From Shewanella corallii (GTDB taxonomy: Bacteria > Pseudomonadota > Gammaproteobacteria > Enterobacterales > Shewanellaceae): a DNA stretch of 64,000 bases. Positions 9,145-19,317 of this stretch are shown here, one piece after another; position 1 is the stretch's first letter, and each line of letters opens with the position of its first letter. The translations under genes and the position numbers were made by a program. Where the stretch lies: assembly GCF_023349125.1 (NCBI RefSeq), contig NZ_JAKIKT010000002.1, positions 682,001 to 746,000 on the forward strand, read 5' to 3'. The notes below the pieces were generated by a model. It was not told the DNA's origin. It was given only the letters and a program-made list of their open reading frames with translations, and did not search any database.

Positions 9145-9501
9145 ATGACACAGGAATACACTGAAGTGAACCGTGATACTGGTGAAGGCAATGCCAAAAT
9201 TGTGTACCTGCTGTATTTGGTCGGTCTGTTTATTGGGGTTACAGGTATTGTTGGCGTAGTGCTGGCTTATGTGAATCGCAGTGAAGCAGACGACTGGGTG
9301 CAGACCCACTATCAGTACCAGATCCGCACCTTCTGGATCGGCCTGCTGCTGATGTTCGTCGGTACAGTGCTGGCTTTGGTGCTGATTGGTTACCTGATCT
9401 GGATGTTCTGGCTTGTCTGGTTAATCGTTCGCTGCATTAAAGGCTTCCAGGCGCTGGACAAGAAGCAGCCAATTGACAATCCAACGACCTGGTTGTTCTA
9501 A
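9145..9501 (+). CDS. Small DUF4870-like membrane protein
   Basis: A 118-residue protein with three predicted membrane segments (about residues 20-42, 62-84 and 86-104). The pattern of hydrophobic stretches with HYQYQIRTFW between the first two resembles DUF4870/TIC20-like bacterial proteins of unknown function. AAGGAGG lies just before the ATG, a strong ribosome binding site. It is a single-gene unit with its own terminator at 9522. Function is not known. Confidence 0.85.
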   Translation: MTQEYTEVNRDTGEGNAKIVYLLYLVGLFIGVTGIVGVVLAYVNRSEADDWVQTHYQYQIRTFWIGLLLMFVGTVLALVLIGYLIWMFWLVWLIVRCIKGFQALDKKQPIDNPTTWLF

Positions 9502-9521
9502 CATTACCAATAACTAAAACT

Positions 9522-9547
9522 AAGGGGAGCCGTGGCTCCCCTTTTTA
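9522..9547 (+). terminator. Rho-independent terminator of the small membrane protein gene
   Basis: AAGGGGAGC and GCTCCCCTT pair around CGTG, followed by TTTT. Confidence 0.85.
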
Positions 9548-9552
9548 TATTT

Positions 9553-9818
9553 AGGGTCTGTTGACCTTTCATGGTTGAATTTTGCTCGAGATAGACGCGC
9601 TTTAATCGCGACGCAAAGTGTGCCGCCTAGTGGGCCTAAGCAAATACCTTGCAACAAAGAGTAAAGCGCGTATAGCCGAGCCCTTCGGGCAGCGTTTGTC
9701 GTCGCTTTCTACTGCATTAACGCTCATTTATGTAGAACAACTACACTTCAATCGCGTTGCTTTGTATAAAACAACGACAAAGAGCTGCAAAAACCATCTC
9801 CAAAGGTCAACAGACCCT
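9553..9818. mobile_element. MITE-like inverted-repeat element B (266 bp)
   Basis: It begins AGGGTCTGTTGACCTTT and ends with the exact inverse, AAAGGTCAACAGACCCT. There is no transposase inside. The interior includes GGGCCTAAGCAAATACC, TGCAACAAAG and a GAGCCCTTCGGGC hairpin, which recall element A (1068-1333). The total length is the same as A, although the terminal sequences differ. It fills the gap between two convergent genes. This is the size and form of a non-autonomous element mobilised by a transposase elsewhere in the genome. Confidence 0.75.
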
Positions 9819-9823
9819 ATTGA

Positions 9824-10603
9824 CTAACGCATTCCCCGCTCTACCTTGATTCTGTCATAGGCCTTTTGCACATCCTGAGCAGTTTGTTTGGCAAGCTCCA
9901 TCATCTCAGGTGGTAAGCCTTTGGCCACCAATTTATCGGGGTGGTGCTCATTCATCAGTTTACGGTATGCGCGCTTAACATCCTGATCGCTGGATGAGGC
10001 AGCAATCCCCAACACCTTATAGGCTTCTTCAATGGGTTGCACCGCAGAGCCGCCGCCCTGACGAAACCGGAATTCAGCCTGCCAACGGCTTAGCAACTCA
10101 TTCAATGCTGCTGCGTTAAACCCAAGCTCTTTGGCTATCACCTGCAGGATCTGCTGCTCCCTCGGGTGCAGTTCGCCATCAGCCAAAGCGGTCTGGATCT
10201 GAATTTCCAGAAACATCTTCAAAAGCTCAGGGCGACCCAGAGTCAGGATCCGGAATGCCCGCAGGCAACCTTTAAGATCAAAATCAGCACCCTTACCATC
10301 TCTGAATGCCTGTTGGGCGTCTTTACGGGCCTGTCCATCCAGACGCATTTGATCCATTACTAGGCTGGCCAGACGAATATCATCCTCAGTGACCCGGCCC
10401 GATGCTTTGGCAACATGCCCCATCACCGCAAAGGTAGAGTTAAAAAATACCGCCTGACGATTACTTCCATGTCGGCGCATCGCTTTTAATTTACCGGCCC
10501 GGGTATCCCACCAATGACCCAACACCAACCCCAGCAGTGCGCCGGCAAACTTGCCGAACATAAAACCTATGCCAACGCCGAAAAACTTCCCCCAAATGCG
10601 CAT
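9824..10603 (-). CDS. djlA: DnaJ-like co-chaperone DjlA
   Basis: A 259-residue type III J-protein anchored in the inner membrane. An N-terminal transmembrane segment (residues 6-30, glycine-rich) is followed by a TerB-like helical domain (about 55-180) and a C-terminal J-domain with the HPD tripeptide in NEHHPDKLVAKG. DjlA stimulates DnaK ATPase at the membrane and affects envelope stress signalling. The start follows AGGAATTTCC. It lies downstream of murU and amgK in the same direction, as in many gammaproteobacteria, where this block sits opposite lptD. Confidence 0.96.
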   Translation of the reverse strand: MRIWGKFFGVGIGFMFGKFAGALLGLVLGHWWDTRAGKLKAMRRHGSNRQAVFFNSTFAVMGHVAKASGRVTEDDIRLASLVMDQMRLDGQARKDAQQAFRDGKGADFDLKGCLRAFRILTLGRPELLKMFLEIQIQTALADGELHPREQQILQVIAKELGFNAAALNELLSRWQAEFRFRQGGGSAVQPIEEAYKVLGIAASSSDQDVKRAYRKLMNEHHPDKLVAKGLPPEMMELAKQTAQDVQKAYDRIKVERGMR

Positions 10604-10633
10604 GGAAATTCCTGTAATTATCCTGAGTAAGAG

Positions 10634-11308
10634 TTAGATATGTGTCAGTCTGGCTTCCAGACCCTTCAACCGCTCAACCGTACCTACGTCGAGCCAATAT
10701 CCCTGAAAATGCGTGCCCGATATCTTTTGCAATGGCATTTGTTTTCTCAGCAACAATGGTGTCCCGAAAGGCCCCTGCGGTGAATCATCAAAAAGAGCCG
10801 GATGATACACGCCCATACCGGCGAATGTCAGCCTGGGTTTATCTTCATCCTCAGAAACCAGACCTTGTTCAAGCACAAAGTCACCATTCGGATGATTCTC
10901 TGGGTTGCTCACCAAAAACAGGTGTGCGAGTTTACCTGTCGGCAGCATCAAATCTGATGGCAGGTCATCGATGAAGATATCGCCATTGATGACGAAAAAA
11001 GGGTCCTGACCATTTGGGCTCAATAGAGGCAGTGCTTTTTTGATGCCACCGCCGGTTTCCAGCGCGGTACCTTCAGGGCTGTAAATAATCTCCAGCCCCC
11101 AGCGGCTGCCATCCCCCAGTGTCTCTTCCAACATATGCCCCAACCAGGCATGATTGATCACCACAGTGCTGAATCCGGCGCGGGCCAGGTTTTCAAGATG
11201 GTACTGAATCAGGGGCTTGCCACAGGCTTTTACCAGAGGTTTTGGGCAGGTATCAGTGAGTGGTCGCAAACGCTCGCCGCGTCCTGCGGCCAGAATCATG
11301 GCTCTCAT
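10634..11308 (-). CDS. murU: N-acetylmuramate alpha-1-phosphate uridylyltransferase
   Basis: A 224-residue nucleotidyltransferase with the signature start MILAAGRGERLRPLT and a later FVINGDIF metal-binding segment. Beside an AmgK-type kinase this fits MurU, which makes UDP-MurNAc from MurNAc-1-phosphate in peptidoglycan recycling. That route bypasses de novo synthesis and so gives partial tolerance to fosfomycin. Its start lies 3 nt after the amgK stop, with the binding site AAGGACAG inside the end of amgK, so the two genes are translated together. A general sugar-1-phosphate nucleotidyltransferase is the alternative. Confidence 0.92.
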   Translation of the reverse strand: MRAMILAAGRGERLRPLTDTCPKPLVKACGKPLIQYHLENLARAGFSTVVINHAWLGHMLEETLGDGSRWGLEIIYSPEGTALETGGGIKKALPLLSPNGQDPFFVINGDIFIDDLPSDLMLPTGKLAHLFLVSNPENHPNGDFVLEQGLVSEDEDKPRLTFAGMGVYHPALFDDSPQGPFGTPLLLRKQMPLQKISGTHFQGYWLDVGTVERLKGLEARLTHI

Positions 11309-11311
11309 GGG

Positions 11312-12316
11312 TTACAACTGTCCTTTTTTATCAAGTTCGGCAACAACGACCGCTTCAACCCAGTCACCCAAAGCCTGTAATTCAGGATAGCGTCTGGCGA
11401 TATCAACAATGTAAGTCAGGGTCAGTGGAATATCTTTCAAATAACCACTCTTGCCATCTCTGTGGTGAAGTCGGGCAAAAATGCCCGCCGCCTTGATATG
11501 GCGTTGCAGCCCCATCAAATCAAACCACCGACTGAACTGCTGTTCACTGACCTCAGCCGCCAGCATCCCCTGTTGCCTGAGCAGGTTGAAATAGTATTGT
11601 CGCAGTTCGCTGACCAACTTATCATCCCAACGCACATAGCAGTCTCGCAGCAGTGAAACCGGGTCGTAGCTGATTGGGCCACAAACTGCATCCTGAAAAT
11701 CTATCACCACCAACTGATTGTCTTTCACCATCAGATTACGGCTGTGATAGTCCCTGTGCATACCGCCTTTTGGCTGTTCCATAGCGCTGGTTATCAGCAG
11801 GTCAAAACATGATTGAAGTAATTGATGGGGCACATGCTCCAGTTGCAGGTGCGCCTGCAGGAGCCACTCGTTGAAGATATCCAGCTCACGTTGGACAAAA
11901 GCGGCATCATAATCAGGCAAAGCTTTGGCTCCGGCCTCGGTGACCCGGTAAACCGCAGGAAGCAAATCCAGAGCTTGCTGATACCAGTCAGCAGCATTAT
12001 CCCGTGTCAGCAGCATACCCAGTTGGATATCTCCAAGATCCTCAAGCAGCATCAATCCCTGAGCTTCATCAGTTGCAATCATTGCAGGGACGTTCAGCCC
12101 CGCATCGGCAAATGCCAGATCCATGTCAACAAAGGGCTTGATGGGAACCAGCTCTGGAGGAGAGTCCACTGCAATCAGGGTATTTTTGGCTGTGACAACC
12201 CGAAAATAACGGCGAAAACTGGCATCACCGGAGATAAGTTCGATGGAAAAATCGGCGGCTAACTCTTGCTGCAACCATTGGTGCAGACAAAGAAATCTCG
12301 GGTCAGACAAGGTCAT
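11312..12316 (-). CDS. amgK: N-acetylmuramate/N-acetylglucosamine kinase
   Basis: A 334-residue kinase of the aminoglycoside-phosphotransferase fold. The catalytic loop is GGMHRDYHSRNLMV and the metal-binding segment is VVIDFQDAVCGP. AmgK phosphorylates MurNAc at the anomeric carbon and feeds MurU. The frame is open to 12424, but that extension runs toward the lptD signal peptide region. MTLSDPRFLCLHQWL at 12316 matches the expected N-terminus, so I start there. Divergent from lptD across 162 bp; operon order amgK-murU-djlA. Confidence 0.93.
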   Translation of the reverse strand: MTLSDPRFLCLHQWLQQELAADFSIELISGDASFRRYFRVVTAKNTLIAVDSPPELVPIKPFVDMDLAFADAGLNVPAMIATDEAQGLMLLEDLGDIQLGMLLTRDNAADWYQQALDLLPAVYRVTEAGAKALPDYDAAFVQRELDIFNEWLLQAHLQLEHVPHQLLQSCFDLLITSAMEQPKGGMHRDYHSRNLMVKDNQLVVIDFQDAVCGPISYDPVSLLRDCYVRWDDKLVSELRQYYFNLLRQQGMLAAEVSEQQFSRWFDLMGLQRHIKAAGIFARLHHRDGKSGYLKDIPLTLTYIVDIARRYPELQALGDWVEAVVVAELDKKGQL

Positions 12317-12478
12317 CTCGTGGCTCTTGGAGAAAAATTGCTTTATTATACCCGCCATAACATCCGGAAACAGCCAAGAGTATGAATTTCTTGGTTTGAC
12401 TGAGTTGCAAGCGCTTGGATGCAACCTTTCCCTCCGATTTTTGTCCAGACAAAGAAATCACAAATTTTATTGTTCAAG

Positions 12479-14791
12479 ATGCAGATCCGTTACCTTGTGG
12501 CCCTGAGCCTGTTACCTCAACTCGTTATTGCAGGCGAAGCCCCCGCTCCGAGCGCATCTCAATGTGTTGTCCAGCCGCCTGTGCCGGTTCCTGCAGTTCA
12601 GCCCTCTACTGATGAGAATAATCAGGTTATCCGTATCAGCTCTCAGGACTCTGAAGCTCAGATGGGTAAGCAGGCCAGGTTTTCCGGCGATGTTACTGTG
12701 ACCCAGGGAAATCGTTTGATTAAAGCTGATGAAGCGGTACTGGATCAGGAGAATGAACAGCTGGATGCCAATGGCAATCTGGTATTTCAGGACAGTGCCT
12801 TCACAGTAACGGCTGAGTCTCTGCAGGCACGTATGCAAAATAACAGTGCCACCCTTAAGGGCGCTCAGTATTGGCTCCATGGCCAGCAGGTGCATGGTGA
12901 CGCCAATGAGTTGGAGATCACCCCGGACAATAATCTGCTGCTGAGTGAAACCAATTTCACCACCTGCCCGCCGGGTGACAGCTCATGGTTGCTGGAAGCA
13001 GAGAAGATCAAAATCGACTCCAGTGATGAATGGGGTGAGATCTGGGATGCCAGACTGAGAATCGCGGGCGTTCCCGTGCTCTATGTGCCTTATATGACAG
13101 TGCCGGTTTCAGACAAGCGCAAAACCGGCCTGCTGTTCCCCACCTTCAGTACCAGCTCAACCAATGGTGTGGAAGTGGCAGTACCCTGGTATTGGAATAT
13201 CGCACCTGAATACGATATGACAATTACCCCAAATTACATGTCCAATCGGGGTCTGTTCCTGAAAAACGAATTCCGCTATCTGGCGGGGGATGCGCAGCAG
13301 GGCCAAATCAATCTGGAATACCTGGACAAAGACAGAAGTATTTCAGGTAATCCTGACCGTTATCTCTACCACTGGAATCATCAGGGTGCCATCGATAAGA
13401 ACTGGCGGGTATTGGCTGACTACACAGATGTGTCAGACAACAACTATTTTAACGACCTGAATTCCGACGTGGCTCAGGCCACTGACAACCAGTTGTCCCG
13501 TGTGGGTGAGATTGCCTATTTCCAGAACAACTGGAACGCAGGTATTCGTGCGCAGGATATTAAGGTTCTGGGCGAAACCGACGAGCCATATCAGGTAATG
13601 CCTCAGGTGAGCTTTAACTACTTCTCTCCTTCACTTTGGCAGAACCTGGACTTCTCTTTCGCATCAGAAGTGACCAACTTCGCCCATAAAGATGCAGGAG
13701 AGCTGTCGCTGGCAGGCCAGACAATTCCAACTGCAACCCGACTGCATGTTGAACCTTCGCTCAGTTACCCTATTTATGGTCCGGCAGGCTCATTTGTCAG
13801 TGAACTTAAGCTGTATCAGACCAACTACTGGCAGCGTGACTTTGCCAATGACTCAGGTCTGAGTGAACATGTCAGCCGCACCATTCCTCAGGCGCGCCTC
13901 TATGGTCAGATTAACTTTGAGCGTCAGACCAAACTGTTTGATGTGAATTACCGTCAGACTCTGGAGCCTCAAATCCAGTATCTGTATGTGGGGTATCAGG
14001 ATCAGTCAGATATTGGCCTGTACGACACAGCCGCACTGCAAGATGACTTTTACGGCCTGTTCCGCGACCGCAGATATGCAGGTCTGGACCGCATTGCCAA
14101 CGCCAATCAGGTTACTTTAGGTGTCACCAGCCGCCTGTTCGACGACCATAACGAAGAGCAGCTGAAGTTCAGTATCGGTCAAATCTTTTATCTGGAAGAC
14201 AATAAGGTCAACCTGTTGCCGGAACTGGTGGAAGAAACTCCGTCGTTCTCAGTGCTGGCTGCCGAGATGGATGCCAAGCTTTACGAAGATTTCTATTTCA
14301 GTGGTTCGGTTCAGTACGACACCAAAGAGCAGGACAATAAAAAGTCTGAATTCACTCTGGATTATCGTCCCGGCGCCAACAAGCTGGTACAGCTGAGCTA
14401 CCGTTATATTCCGGATCTGCTGAACACCAATACCAATGACAGGGTCGACATATCCCAGGCAGGTATTCGTGGTGCCTGGCCCATCCGTGATGACCTCTAC
14501 TTTGTGGGCAACTGGTACTATGACCTGAATGAAAGCCGCAGTATCGAAACCTATACAGGTATTCAGTATGAATCCTGCTGCTGGGCTGTGCGTCTGAGTT
14601 ACCACTACCGTATTAAAACCAACTATGACGATGATATCGCCACAGTACCGGATCCCCGTGACCAGTTTGAAAGCGGTGTGTATCTGAACTTTGTGATAAA
14701 AGGCTTAGGTGGCTCGGGCCCACTGGGCGTAGCAGATATGCTGAACGAAGGCCTGTTTAACTACCGCAAGCCACTGTACCTGAGAAACTGA
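12479..14791 (+). CDS. lptD: LPS-assembly outer-membrane protein LptD
   Basis: A 770-residue LptD, which with LptE inserts lipopolysaccharide into the outer leaflet of the outer membrane. The N-terminal signal peptide ends near VIA|GEAP. An OstA-like jellyroll domain (QARFSGDVTVTQGNRLIKADEAVLD) comes next, then the large beta-barrel with LYVPYMTVPVSDKRKTGLLFP. Late cysteines in YESCCWAVR correspond to the Cys-Cys pair used in the interdomain disulfides, with partners near residue 30 and in NFTTCPPG. The frame extends to 12419, but the ATG at 12479 gives a proper signal peptide. First gene of a cluster with surA, pdxA, rsmA, apaG and apaH. Confidence 0.97.
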   Translation: MQIRYLVALSLLPQLVIAGEAPAPSASQCVVQPPVPVPAVQPSTDENNQVIRISSQDSEAQMGKQARFSGDVTVTQGNRLIKADEAVLDQENEQLDANGNLVFQDSAFTVTAESLQARMQNNSATLKGAQYWLHGQQVHGDANELEITPDNNLLLSETNFTTCPPGDSSWLLEAEKIKIDSSDEWGEIWDARLRIAGVPVLYVPYMTVPVSDKRKTGLLFPTFSTSSTNGVEVAVPWYWNIAPEYDMTITPNYMSNRGLFLKNEFRYLAGDAQQGQINLEYLDKDRSISGNPDRYLYHWNHQGAIDKNWRVLADYTDVSDNNYFNDLNSDVAQATDNQLSRVGEIAYFQNNWNAGIRAQDIKVLGETDEPYQVMPQVSFNYFSPSLWQNLDFSFASEVTNFAHKDAGELSLAGQTIPTATRLHVEPSLSYPIYGPAGSFVSELKLYQTNYWQRDFANDSGLSEHVSRTIPQARLYGQINFERQTKLFDVNYRQTLEPQIQYLYVGYQDQSDIGLYDTAALQDDFYGLFRDRRYAGLDRIANANQVTLGVTSRLFDDHNEEQLKFSIGQIFYLEDNKVNLLPELVEETPSFSVLAAEMDAKLYEDFYFSGSVQYDTKEQDNKKSEFTLDYRPGANKLVQLSYRYIPDLLNTNTNDRVDISQAGIRGAWPIRDDLYFVGNWYYDLNESRSIETYTGIQYESCCWAVRLSYHYRIKTNYDDDIATVPDPRDQFESGVYLNFVIKGLGGSGPLGVADMLNEGLFNYRKPLYLRN

Positions 14792-14930
14792 AACCGGCTC
14801 CATTGAGAGCCCAACCCGCCTCAAGGGCATAAAAATGTGATAGATTGCTGAACCACTTAGCGGACCGGCAGTCCAATAACGAAACCAAATCAGGCATAGG
14901 GCCTGATTTTATGAGGCCAAGGATTTTTGG

Positions 14931-16229
14931 ATGAAACCCATTAACAGACTGATTGTAGCTTTTCTGACCCTGGTAATGAGCCAAACGGCTTTTGCCGCCC
15001 AGCAACAGCTGGATGCGGTGGCAGTGCAGATTAACGATGGCGTGATTCTGCAAAGTGAAATCGACAATATGATCTCCGAGGTAAAGCGCAATGCTGCCGA
15101 GTCCGGTCAGGCGTTGCCTTCTGAGCAGGCGCTGCGCACTCAGGTTATCGAGCGTCTTATTCTGACCCGCCTTCAGCTGCAAATGGCCGATCGCATGGGT
15201 CTGCATGTCGGCGATCTGCAGCTCGACCAAACCATAGAGAACATTGCCAAAGAACAGAATATGACTGTTGCTCAGCTGCGTCAGGCGGTTGAGTCATCCG
15301 GCATCAGCTTCAGCCAGTACCGTGAACAGTTGCGTGAAGAGATCACCCTGGGTGAAGTCCAGCGTATTCAGGTACAGCGTCGTATCCAAATCTCTCCTCA
15401 GGAGATCTCTGCACTGGTCAAAATGATCGAAGAACAGGGCATGAAGAATGTTGAGTTTCAGATTGGCCACATTCTGATTGAACTGCCTTCAAACCCGACT
15501 TCCGCTGAACTGGAAGGTGCCCAGAAGCGCGCTGATGCTGTACTTAAGCGACTGAACGAAGGTGCTGACTTCCGTCAGGTAGCCATCGCAGCCTCTTCCG
15601 GCCCTAAAGCACTGGAAGGTGGTGTTTGGGATTATATGAACATCAATGAGATGCCTACTCTGTTTGCCGAAGTGGTCAATGGTGCCAAGAAAGGCGATAT
15701 CATTGGCCCTATCAAGAGTGGCAGCGGTTTCCATATCATCAAGGTAATGGATATCCGCGGTATGCAGACTCAGGAAATCAATGAAGTGAAATCCCGTCAC
15801 ATTCTGCTCAAGCCATCTCCGATTCTTTCCGAAGATAGAGCCAAGGCGATGCTGGATAAGTTTGTGAAAGAGATCCGCGAAGGCAAGGCTGACTTTGCCG
15901 ACCTGGCCCGTCAGTATTCAGAAGATCCGGGCAGTGCAGCAAAGGGCGGTGAACTGGGCTGGGCGGAGCCAACTCTGTATGTTCCGGCCTTTGCCAACAC
16001 GCTTAATGAGCTGAAAAAAGGTCAAATCAGTGAGCCATTCCGCTCCAGTCATGGTTGGCACATAGTACAACTTGAAGACCGTCGTACATCCGACGCAACA
16101 GACAAGTTCAATACCAACCGCGCACACCAACTGATCTTCCGTCGCAAGTTCAACGAAGAGCTACAGAACTGGCTGGACGAAATGCGCAGTGATGCGTACA
16201 TTCATGTGTACGACCAAAGCGGAGAGTAA
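14931..16229 (+). CDS. surA: Periplasmic chaperone and peptidyl-prolyl isomerase SurA
   Basis: A 432-residue SurA. The signal peptide is residues 1-22, cut after TAFA. The N-terminal chaperone module starts at [19 protein letters not shown], and two parvulin domains follow (about 175-275 and 285-385), the second with [15 protein letters not shown]. SurA escorts outer-membrane proteins, including LptD, across the periplasm, which fits its position directly downstream of lptD. CCAAGGA precedes the ATG. pdxA starts 4 nt after its stop. Confidence 0.97.
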   Translation: MKPINRLIVAFLTLVMSQTAFAAQQQLDAVAVQINDGVILQSEIDNMISEVKRNAAESGQALPSEQALRTQVIERLILTRLQLQMADRMGLHVGDLQLDQTIENIAKEQNMTVAQLRQAVESSGISFSQYREQLREEITLGEVQRIQVQRRIQISPQEISALVKMIEEQGMKNVEFQIGHILIELPSNPTSAELEGAQKRADAVLKRLNEGADFRQVAIAASSGPKALEGGVWDYMNINEMPTLFAEVVNGAKKGDIIGPIKSGSGFHIIKVMDIRGMQTQEINEVKSRHILLKPSPILSEDRAKAMLDKFVKEIREGKADFADLARQYSEDPGSAAKGGELGWAEPTLYVPAFANTLNELKKGQISEPFRSSHGWHIVQLEDRRTSDATDKFNTNRAHQLIFRRKFNEELQNWLDEMRSDAYIHVYDQSGE

Positions 16230-16233
16230 CATA

Positions 16234-17217
16234 TTGGATATCAAGCGCATCGCCATTACACCGGGAGAGCCGGCAGGGATAGGCCCGGATCTCGTGGTTC
16301 AGTTGGCCCAGCAAGCCTGGGACGCTGAATTGATTGTATGCGCAGATCCCAAACTACTGAAAGCCCGAGCTAAAATGCTCGGGTTACCTCTACAGTTCAG
16401 ACCCTATCAGCCGGGTCAGGCCCCTAAACCTCAGGAAGCGGGCACCTTAACGATTGTGCCTTTTAGTCTTGAGGCAGAAGCGAAATGCGGTGTGCTTGAC
16501 GAGGCAAACAGCGCCTATGTAGTGGAAACCCTGCGCTATGCAGGTGAGAAGAATATTGCCGGAGAGTTTGATGCCGTTGTCACAGGTCCTGTGCATAAAG
16601 GTATCATCAATCAGGCCGGTATCTCTTTCAGTGGTCACACCGAGTTTTTCGCCCATCAGGCTAACTGCCAGGATGTGGTGATGCTGTTGTCCTGCCCGGG
16701 ATTACAGGTCGCTCTGGTGACTACACATATACCCCTGGCCTATGTGGCCAAGGCAATTACCCGTGATCGTCTGCACCATATCATCCGCATTCTGCACGAT
16801 GATCTGGTCAACAAATTTGGTATTGCCGATCCCCGTATCTATGTCTGCGGCCTTAACCCCCATGCGGGTGAAGACGGACACCTGGGTCGGGAAGAGCTGG
16901 ATGTGATGATTCCAGCCCTTAATGAGCTCAGAGAAGAGCAGATCAGTATCGTCGGCCCGCTGCCGGCAGATACCTTGTTCCAGCCCAAATATCTGCAGGA
17001 TGCCGATGTTGTGCTGGCCATGTACCATGACCAGGGTTTGCCTGTGCTCAAAGCGCAGGGCTTCGGCAAAGCCGTCAACATTACGCTGGGGCTGCCCTAT
17101 ATCCGCACCTCGGTCGACCATGGTACAGCACTGGAATTGGCAGGCACAGGAAAGGCCGACACAGGCAGTTTTGTCTGTGCCCTGAATAAGGCCATTGAAC
17201 TGGCCTCAAAGAACTGA
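16234..17217 (+). CDS. pdxA: 4-hydroxythreonine-4-phosphate dehydrogenase
   Basis: A 327-residue PdxA that oxidises 4-phospho-hydroxy-L-threonine with NAD in pyridoxal phosphate synthesis. Visible blocks are [15 protein letters not shown] at the N-terminus, [15 protein letters not shown], and the C-terminal [20 protein letters not shown] carrying a metal-binding His. The start is a TTG at 16234, preceded by GGAGAG that overlaps the surA stop region; the ATG codons upstream at 16189 lie inside surA. Tight spacing implies coupling to surA. rsmA follows after 11 nt. Confidence 0.95.
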   Translation: MDIKRIAITPGEPAGIGPDLVVQLAQQAWDAELIVCADPKLLKARAKMLGLPLQFRPYQPGQAPKPQEAGTLTIVPFSLEAEAKCGVLDEANSAYVVETLRYAGEKNIAGEFDAVVTGPVHKGIINQAGISFSGHTEFFAHQANCQDVVMLLSCPGLQVALVTTHIPLAYVAKAITRDRLHHIIRILHDDLVNKFGIADPRIYVCGLNPHAGEDGHLGREELDVMIPALNELREEQISIVGPLPADTLFQPKYLQDADVVLAMYHDQGLPVLKAQGFGKAVNITLGLPYIRTSVDHGTALELAGTGKADTGSFVCALNKAIELASKN

Positions 17218-17228
17218 AATCTGAGTTA

Positions 17229-18035
17229 ATGAGCAATAAAGTCCATTTAGGCCATACGGCCAGAAAACGCTTTGGTCAGAACTTCCTGACCGATGGCAAC
17301 GTAATTAATCGCATCGTGGGTGCCATCGCACCGGACAATGACCATGTCATGGTCGAAATTGGCCCGGGTCTGGCGGCATTGACTGAGCCGGTTGCTGAAG
17401 CAATCGATAAGCTGACCGTAGTTGAACTGGATAAAGATCTGGTTGAACGTCTCAAGGTTCATCCAACCCTGAAAGATAAGCTGGAGATCCATCAGGGCGA
17501 TGCTCTGCAGTTTGATTTTTCCAAGCTGTTGGTACCGGGTAAAAAGCTGAAAGTGTTCGGTAACCTGCCTTACAACATCTCTACCCCACTGATGTTCCAC
17601 CTGTTTGAATATGCCGAACAGATTGAGAACATGCACTTTATGCTGCAAAAAGAGGTGGTATTGCGCCTGTCGGCAGCGCCTGGCAGCAAAGCCTATGGTC
17701 GACTGACCGTAATGGCTCAGTATTTCTGTCAGGTTGTACCTGTACTGGAAGTACCGCCTGGCTGCTTTACACCTCCACCAAAAGTGGATTCTGCCGTGGT
17801 TCGTCTGGTTCCTTATGAGACCAAGCCATTCCCATGTCAGGATGTCAGTGTACTGCGCCACTTGTGCTCCACTGCATTCAACATGCGCCGCAAGACCTTG
17901 AGAAATAACCTCAAGCAACTGCTGAGCGACAGTGATTTCGAAGCTCTGGGTGTTGACGCCAGCCGTCGTCCGGAAGAGATCAGTGTTGAGCAGTATGTGG
18001 CCATGGCCAACCTGCTTTGTGACAAGCAAAAGTGA
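17229..18035 (+). CDS. rsmA: 16S rRNA dimethyladenosine transferase
   Basis: A 268-residue RsmA (KsgA), which dimethylates two adjacent adenosines near the 3' end of 16S rRNA during small-subunit maturation. It shows [12 protein letters not shown], the SAM-binding [13 protein letters not shown], the catalytic NLPYNIST and the [12 protein letters not shown] block. Lack of methylation gives kasugamycin resistance in E. coli. The order pdxA-rsmA-apaG-apaH is conserved in gammaproteobacteria. A GGGCGCC-TTT-GGCGCCC-type hairpin lies just after the stop at 18041-18059. Confidence 0.97.
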   Translation: MSNKVHLGHTARKRFGQNFLTDGNVINRIVGAIAPDNDHVMVEIGPGLAALTEPVAEAIDKLTVVELDKDLVERLKVHPTLKDKLEIHQGDALQFDFSKLLVPGKKLKVFGNLPYNISTPLMFHLFEYAEQIENMHFMLQKEVVLRLSAAPGSKAYGRLTVMAQYFCQVVPVLEVPPGCFTPPPKVDSAVVRLVPYETKPFPCQDVSVLRHLCSTAFNMRRKTLRNNLKQLLSDSDFEALGVDASRRPEEISVEQYVAMANLLCDKQK

Positions 18036-18081
18036 TTTGCCGGGCGCCTTTGGGCGCCCACTTCATAACCAGGATAGAAAG

Positions 18082-18462
18082 ATGACCGCATTGGAAGCCA
18101 GCATCAGAATCGAAGTGGAAACCGAGTACATAGAACAGCAATCTGACCCGGAACAGGACAAGTTTCTGTTCAGCTATACCATCACTATCTTCAATGAAGG
18201 TGCAGCTCCAGCCAAACTGGAAAGCAGACACTGGATCATCACTGACGCCAATGGCCGTACCAGCGAAGTTCAGGGCAGTGGTGTCGTCGGTGAAACTCCC
18301 ACTATAGACCCCAATACTTCCTATCAATATACCAGTGGTACAGTACTCGAAACCCCGCTGGGTGTAATGGAAGGCAGCTATGACATGCTGTCCTCTGATG
18401 GTCAGGTTTTCAAAGCCAATATCCCGGCGTTTCGACTGGCCGTGCCCGGCCTGCTGCACTGA
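18082..18462 (+). CDS. apaG: ApaG protein
   Basis: A 126-residue ApaG with a fibronectin-type-III-like beta fold. The conserved segments are FSYTITIFNEG, LESRHWIITDANG, VQGSGVVGETP and PLGVMEGSYDM. The biochemical role is not settled; in E. coli the gene is linked to cobalt and magnesium effects and sits with apaH. I start at the ATG at 18082 after AGGATAGAAAG; the open frame upstream runs inside rsmA. It lies 15 nt before apaH. Confidence 0.96.
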   Translation: MTALEASIRIEVETEYIEQQSDPEQDKFLFSYTITIFNEGAAPAKLESRHWIITDANGRTSEVQGSGVVGETPTIDPNTSYQYTSGTVLETPLGVMEGSYDMLSSDGQVFKANIPAFRLAVPGLLH

Positions 18463-18477
18463 TTTACAGGAGTTGTA

Positions 18478-19302
18478 GTGGCACACTATTTTGTAGGCGA
18501 CCTGCAGGGTTGCTACGACGAATTCAGGCGCCTGCTCGCCAAGGTGGAATTCAATCCATCCAGAGATCAAATATGGGCCGTTGGTGATCTGGTTGCCAGA
18601 GGACCGGGTTCTCTGGATGTATTGCGCTTCTTCGCCAAGCACGAAGGCGCCGCCCATACTGTGCTGGGCAATCATGATCTGCATCTACTGGCCGTCCAGG
18701 GTGGACTGAAAAGAGCTAAACCTAGTGACAAACTCGACGCTTTGCTGCAGGCCGAAGATATCCGTTATCTGATCGATTTTGTGCGTGAGCAGCCACTGGT
18801 TCATCACTTACCTCAGCAGGATCTGGTGGTCACCCATGCAGGTGTTCCTCCGCAATGGGATCTGGACACCTTGTTGAAGGAGTCTGCATTTGTCAGCAAG
18901 GCACTGAAACGGCCCGACTACCTGACTGCACTTATCGCCGAAATGTATGGCACAGATGTGGATACCTGGTCACCGGAACTCAAAGGGCTGAAACGCCGTG
19001 TTTACTGCATCAATGCACTGACACGCATGCGTTTTCTTCACGCTGACGGCCGACTGGACTTTGACTGTAAGATGCCCCCCTCTTCAGGAACTCAGGGGGA
19101 TCTCGCTCCCTGGTTCAACTTCCCCTCTTCCCTGCCCGAAACCACAAAAATAGTGTTCGGTCATTGGGCCGCATTGATGGGAGAGACTCACTCAGATCGC
19201 TTCCAGGCGCTGGATACAGGCTGTTGCTGGGGTGAGCACATGACCATTCTTCATCTTGAAACCGGTGAAAAAATTACCCAAAACGCGTTAAAAAGAAGTT
19301 AA
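18478..19302 (+). CDS. apaH: Diadenosine tetraphosphatase (symmetrical)
   Basis: A 274-residue metallophosphatase that splits Ap4A into two ADP and also removes Np4N caps from RNA 5' ends. Metal-binding motifs are FVGDLQGCYDE, VGDLVARGP and LGNHDLHLL, with VTHAGVPPQWD and FGHWAALMG further on. The start is a GTG at 18478 with AGGAG 7 nt upstream. It is the last gene of the lptD-apaH run. A GAAGTT/AACTTC dyad covers the stop region. Confidence 0.97.
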   Translation: MAHYFVGDLQGCYDEFRRLLAKVEFNPSRDQIWAVGDLVARGPGSLDVLRFFAKHEGAAHTVLGNHDLHLLAVQGGLKRAKPSDKLDALLQAEDIRYLIDFVREQPLVHHLPQQDLVVTHAGVPPQWDLDTLLKESAFVSKALKRPDYLTALIAEMYGTDVDTWSPELKGLKRRVYCINALTRMRFLHADGRLDFDCKMPPSSGTQGDLAPWFNFPSSLPETTKIVFGHWAALMGETHSDRFQALDTGCCWGEHMTILHLETGEKITQNALKRS

Positions 19303-19317
19303 ACTTCCTCCGAGTTC

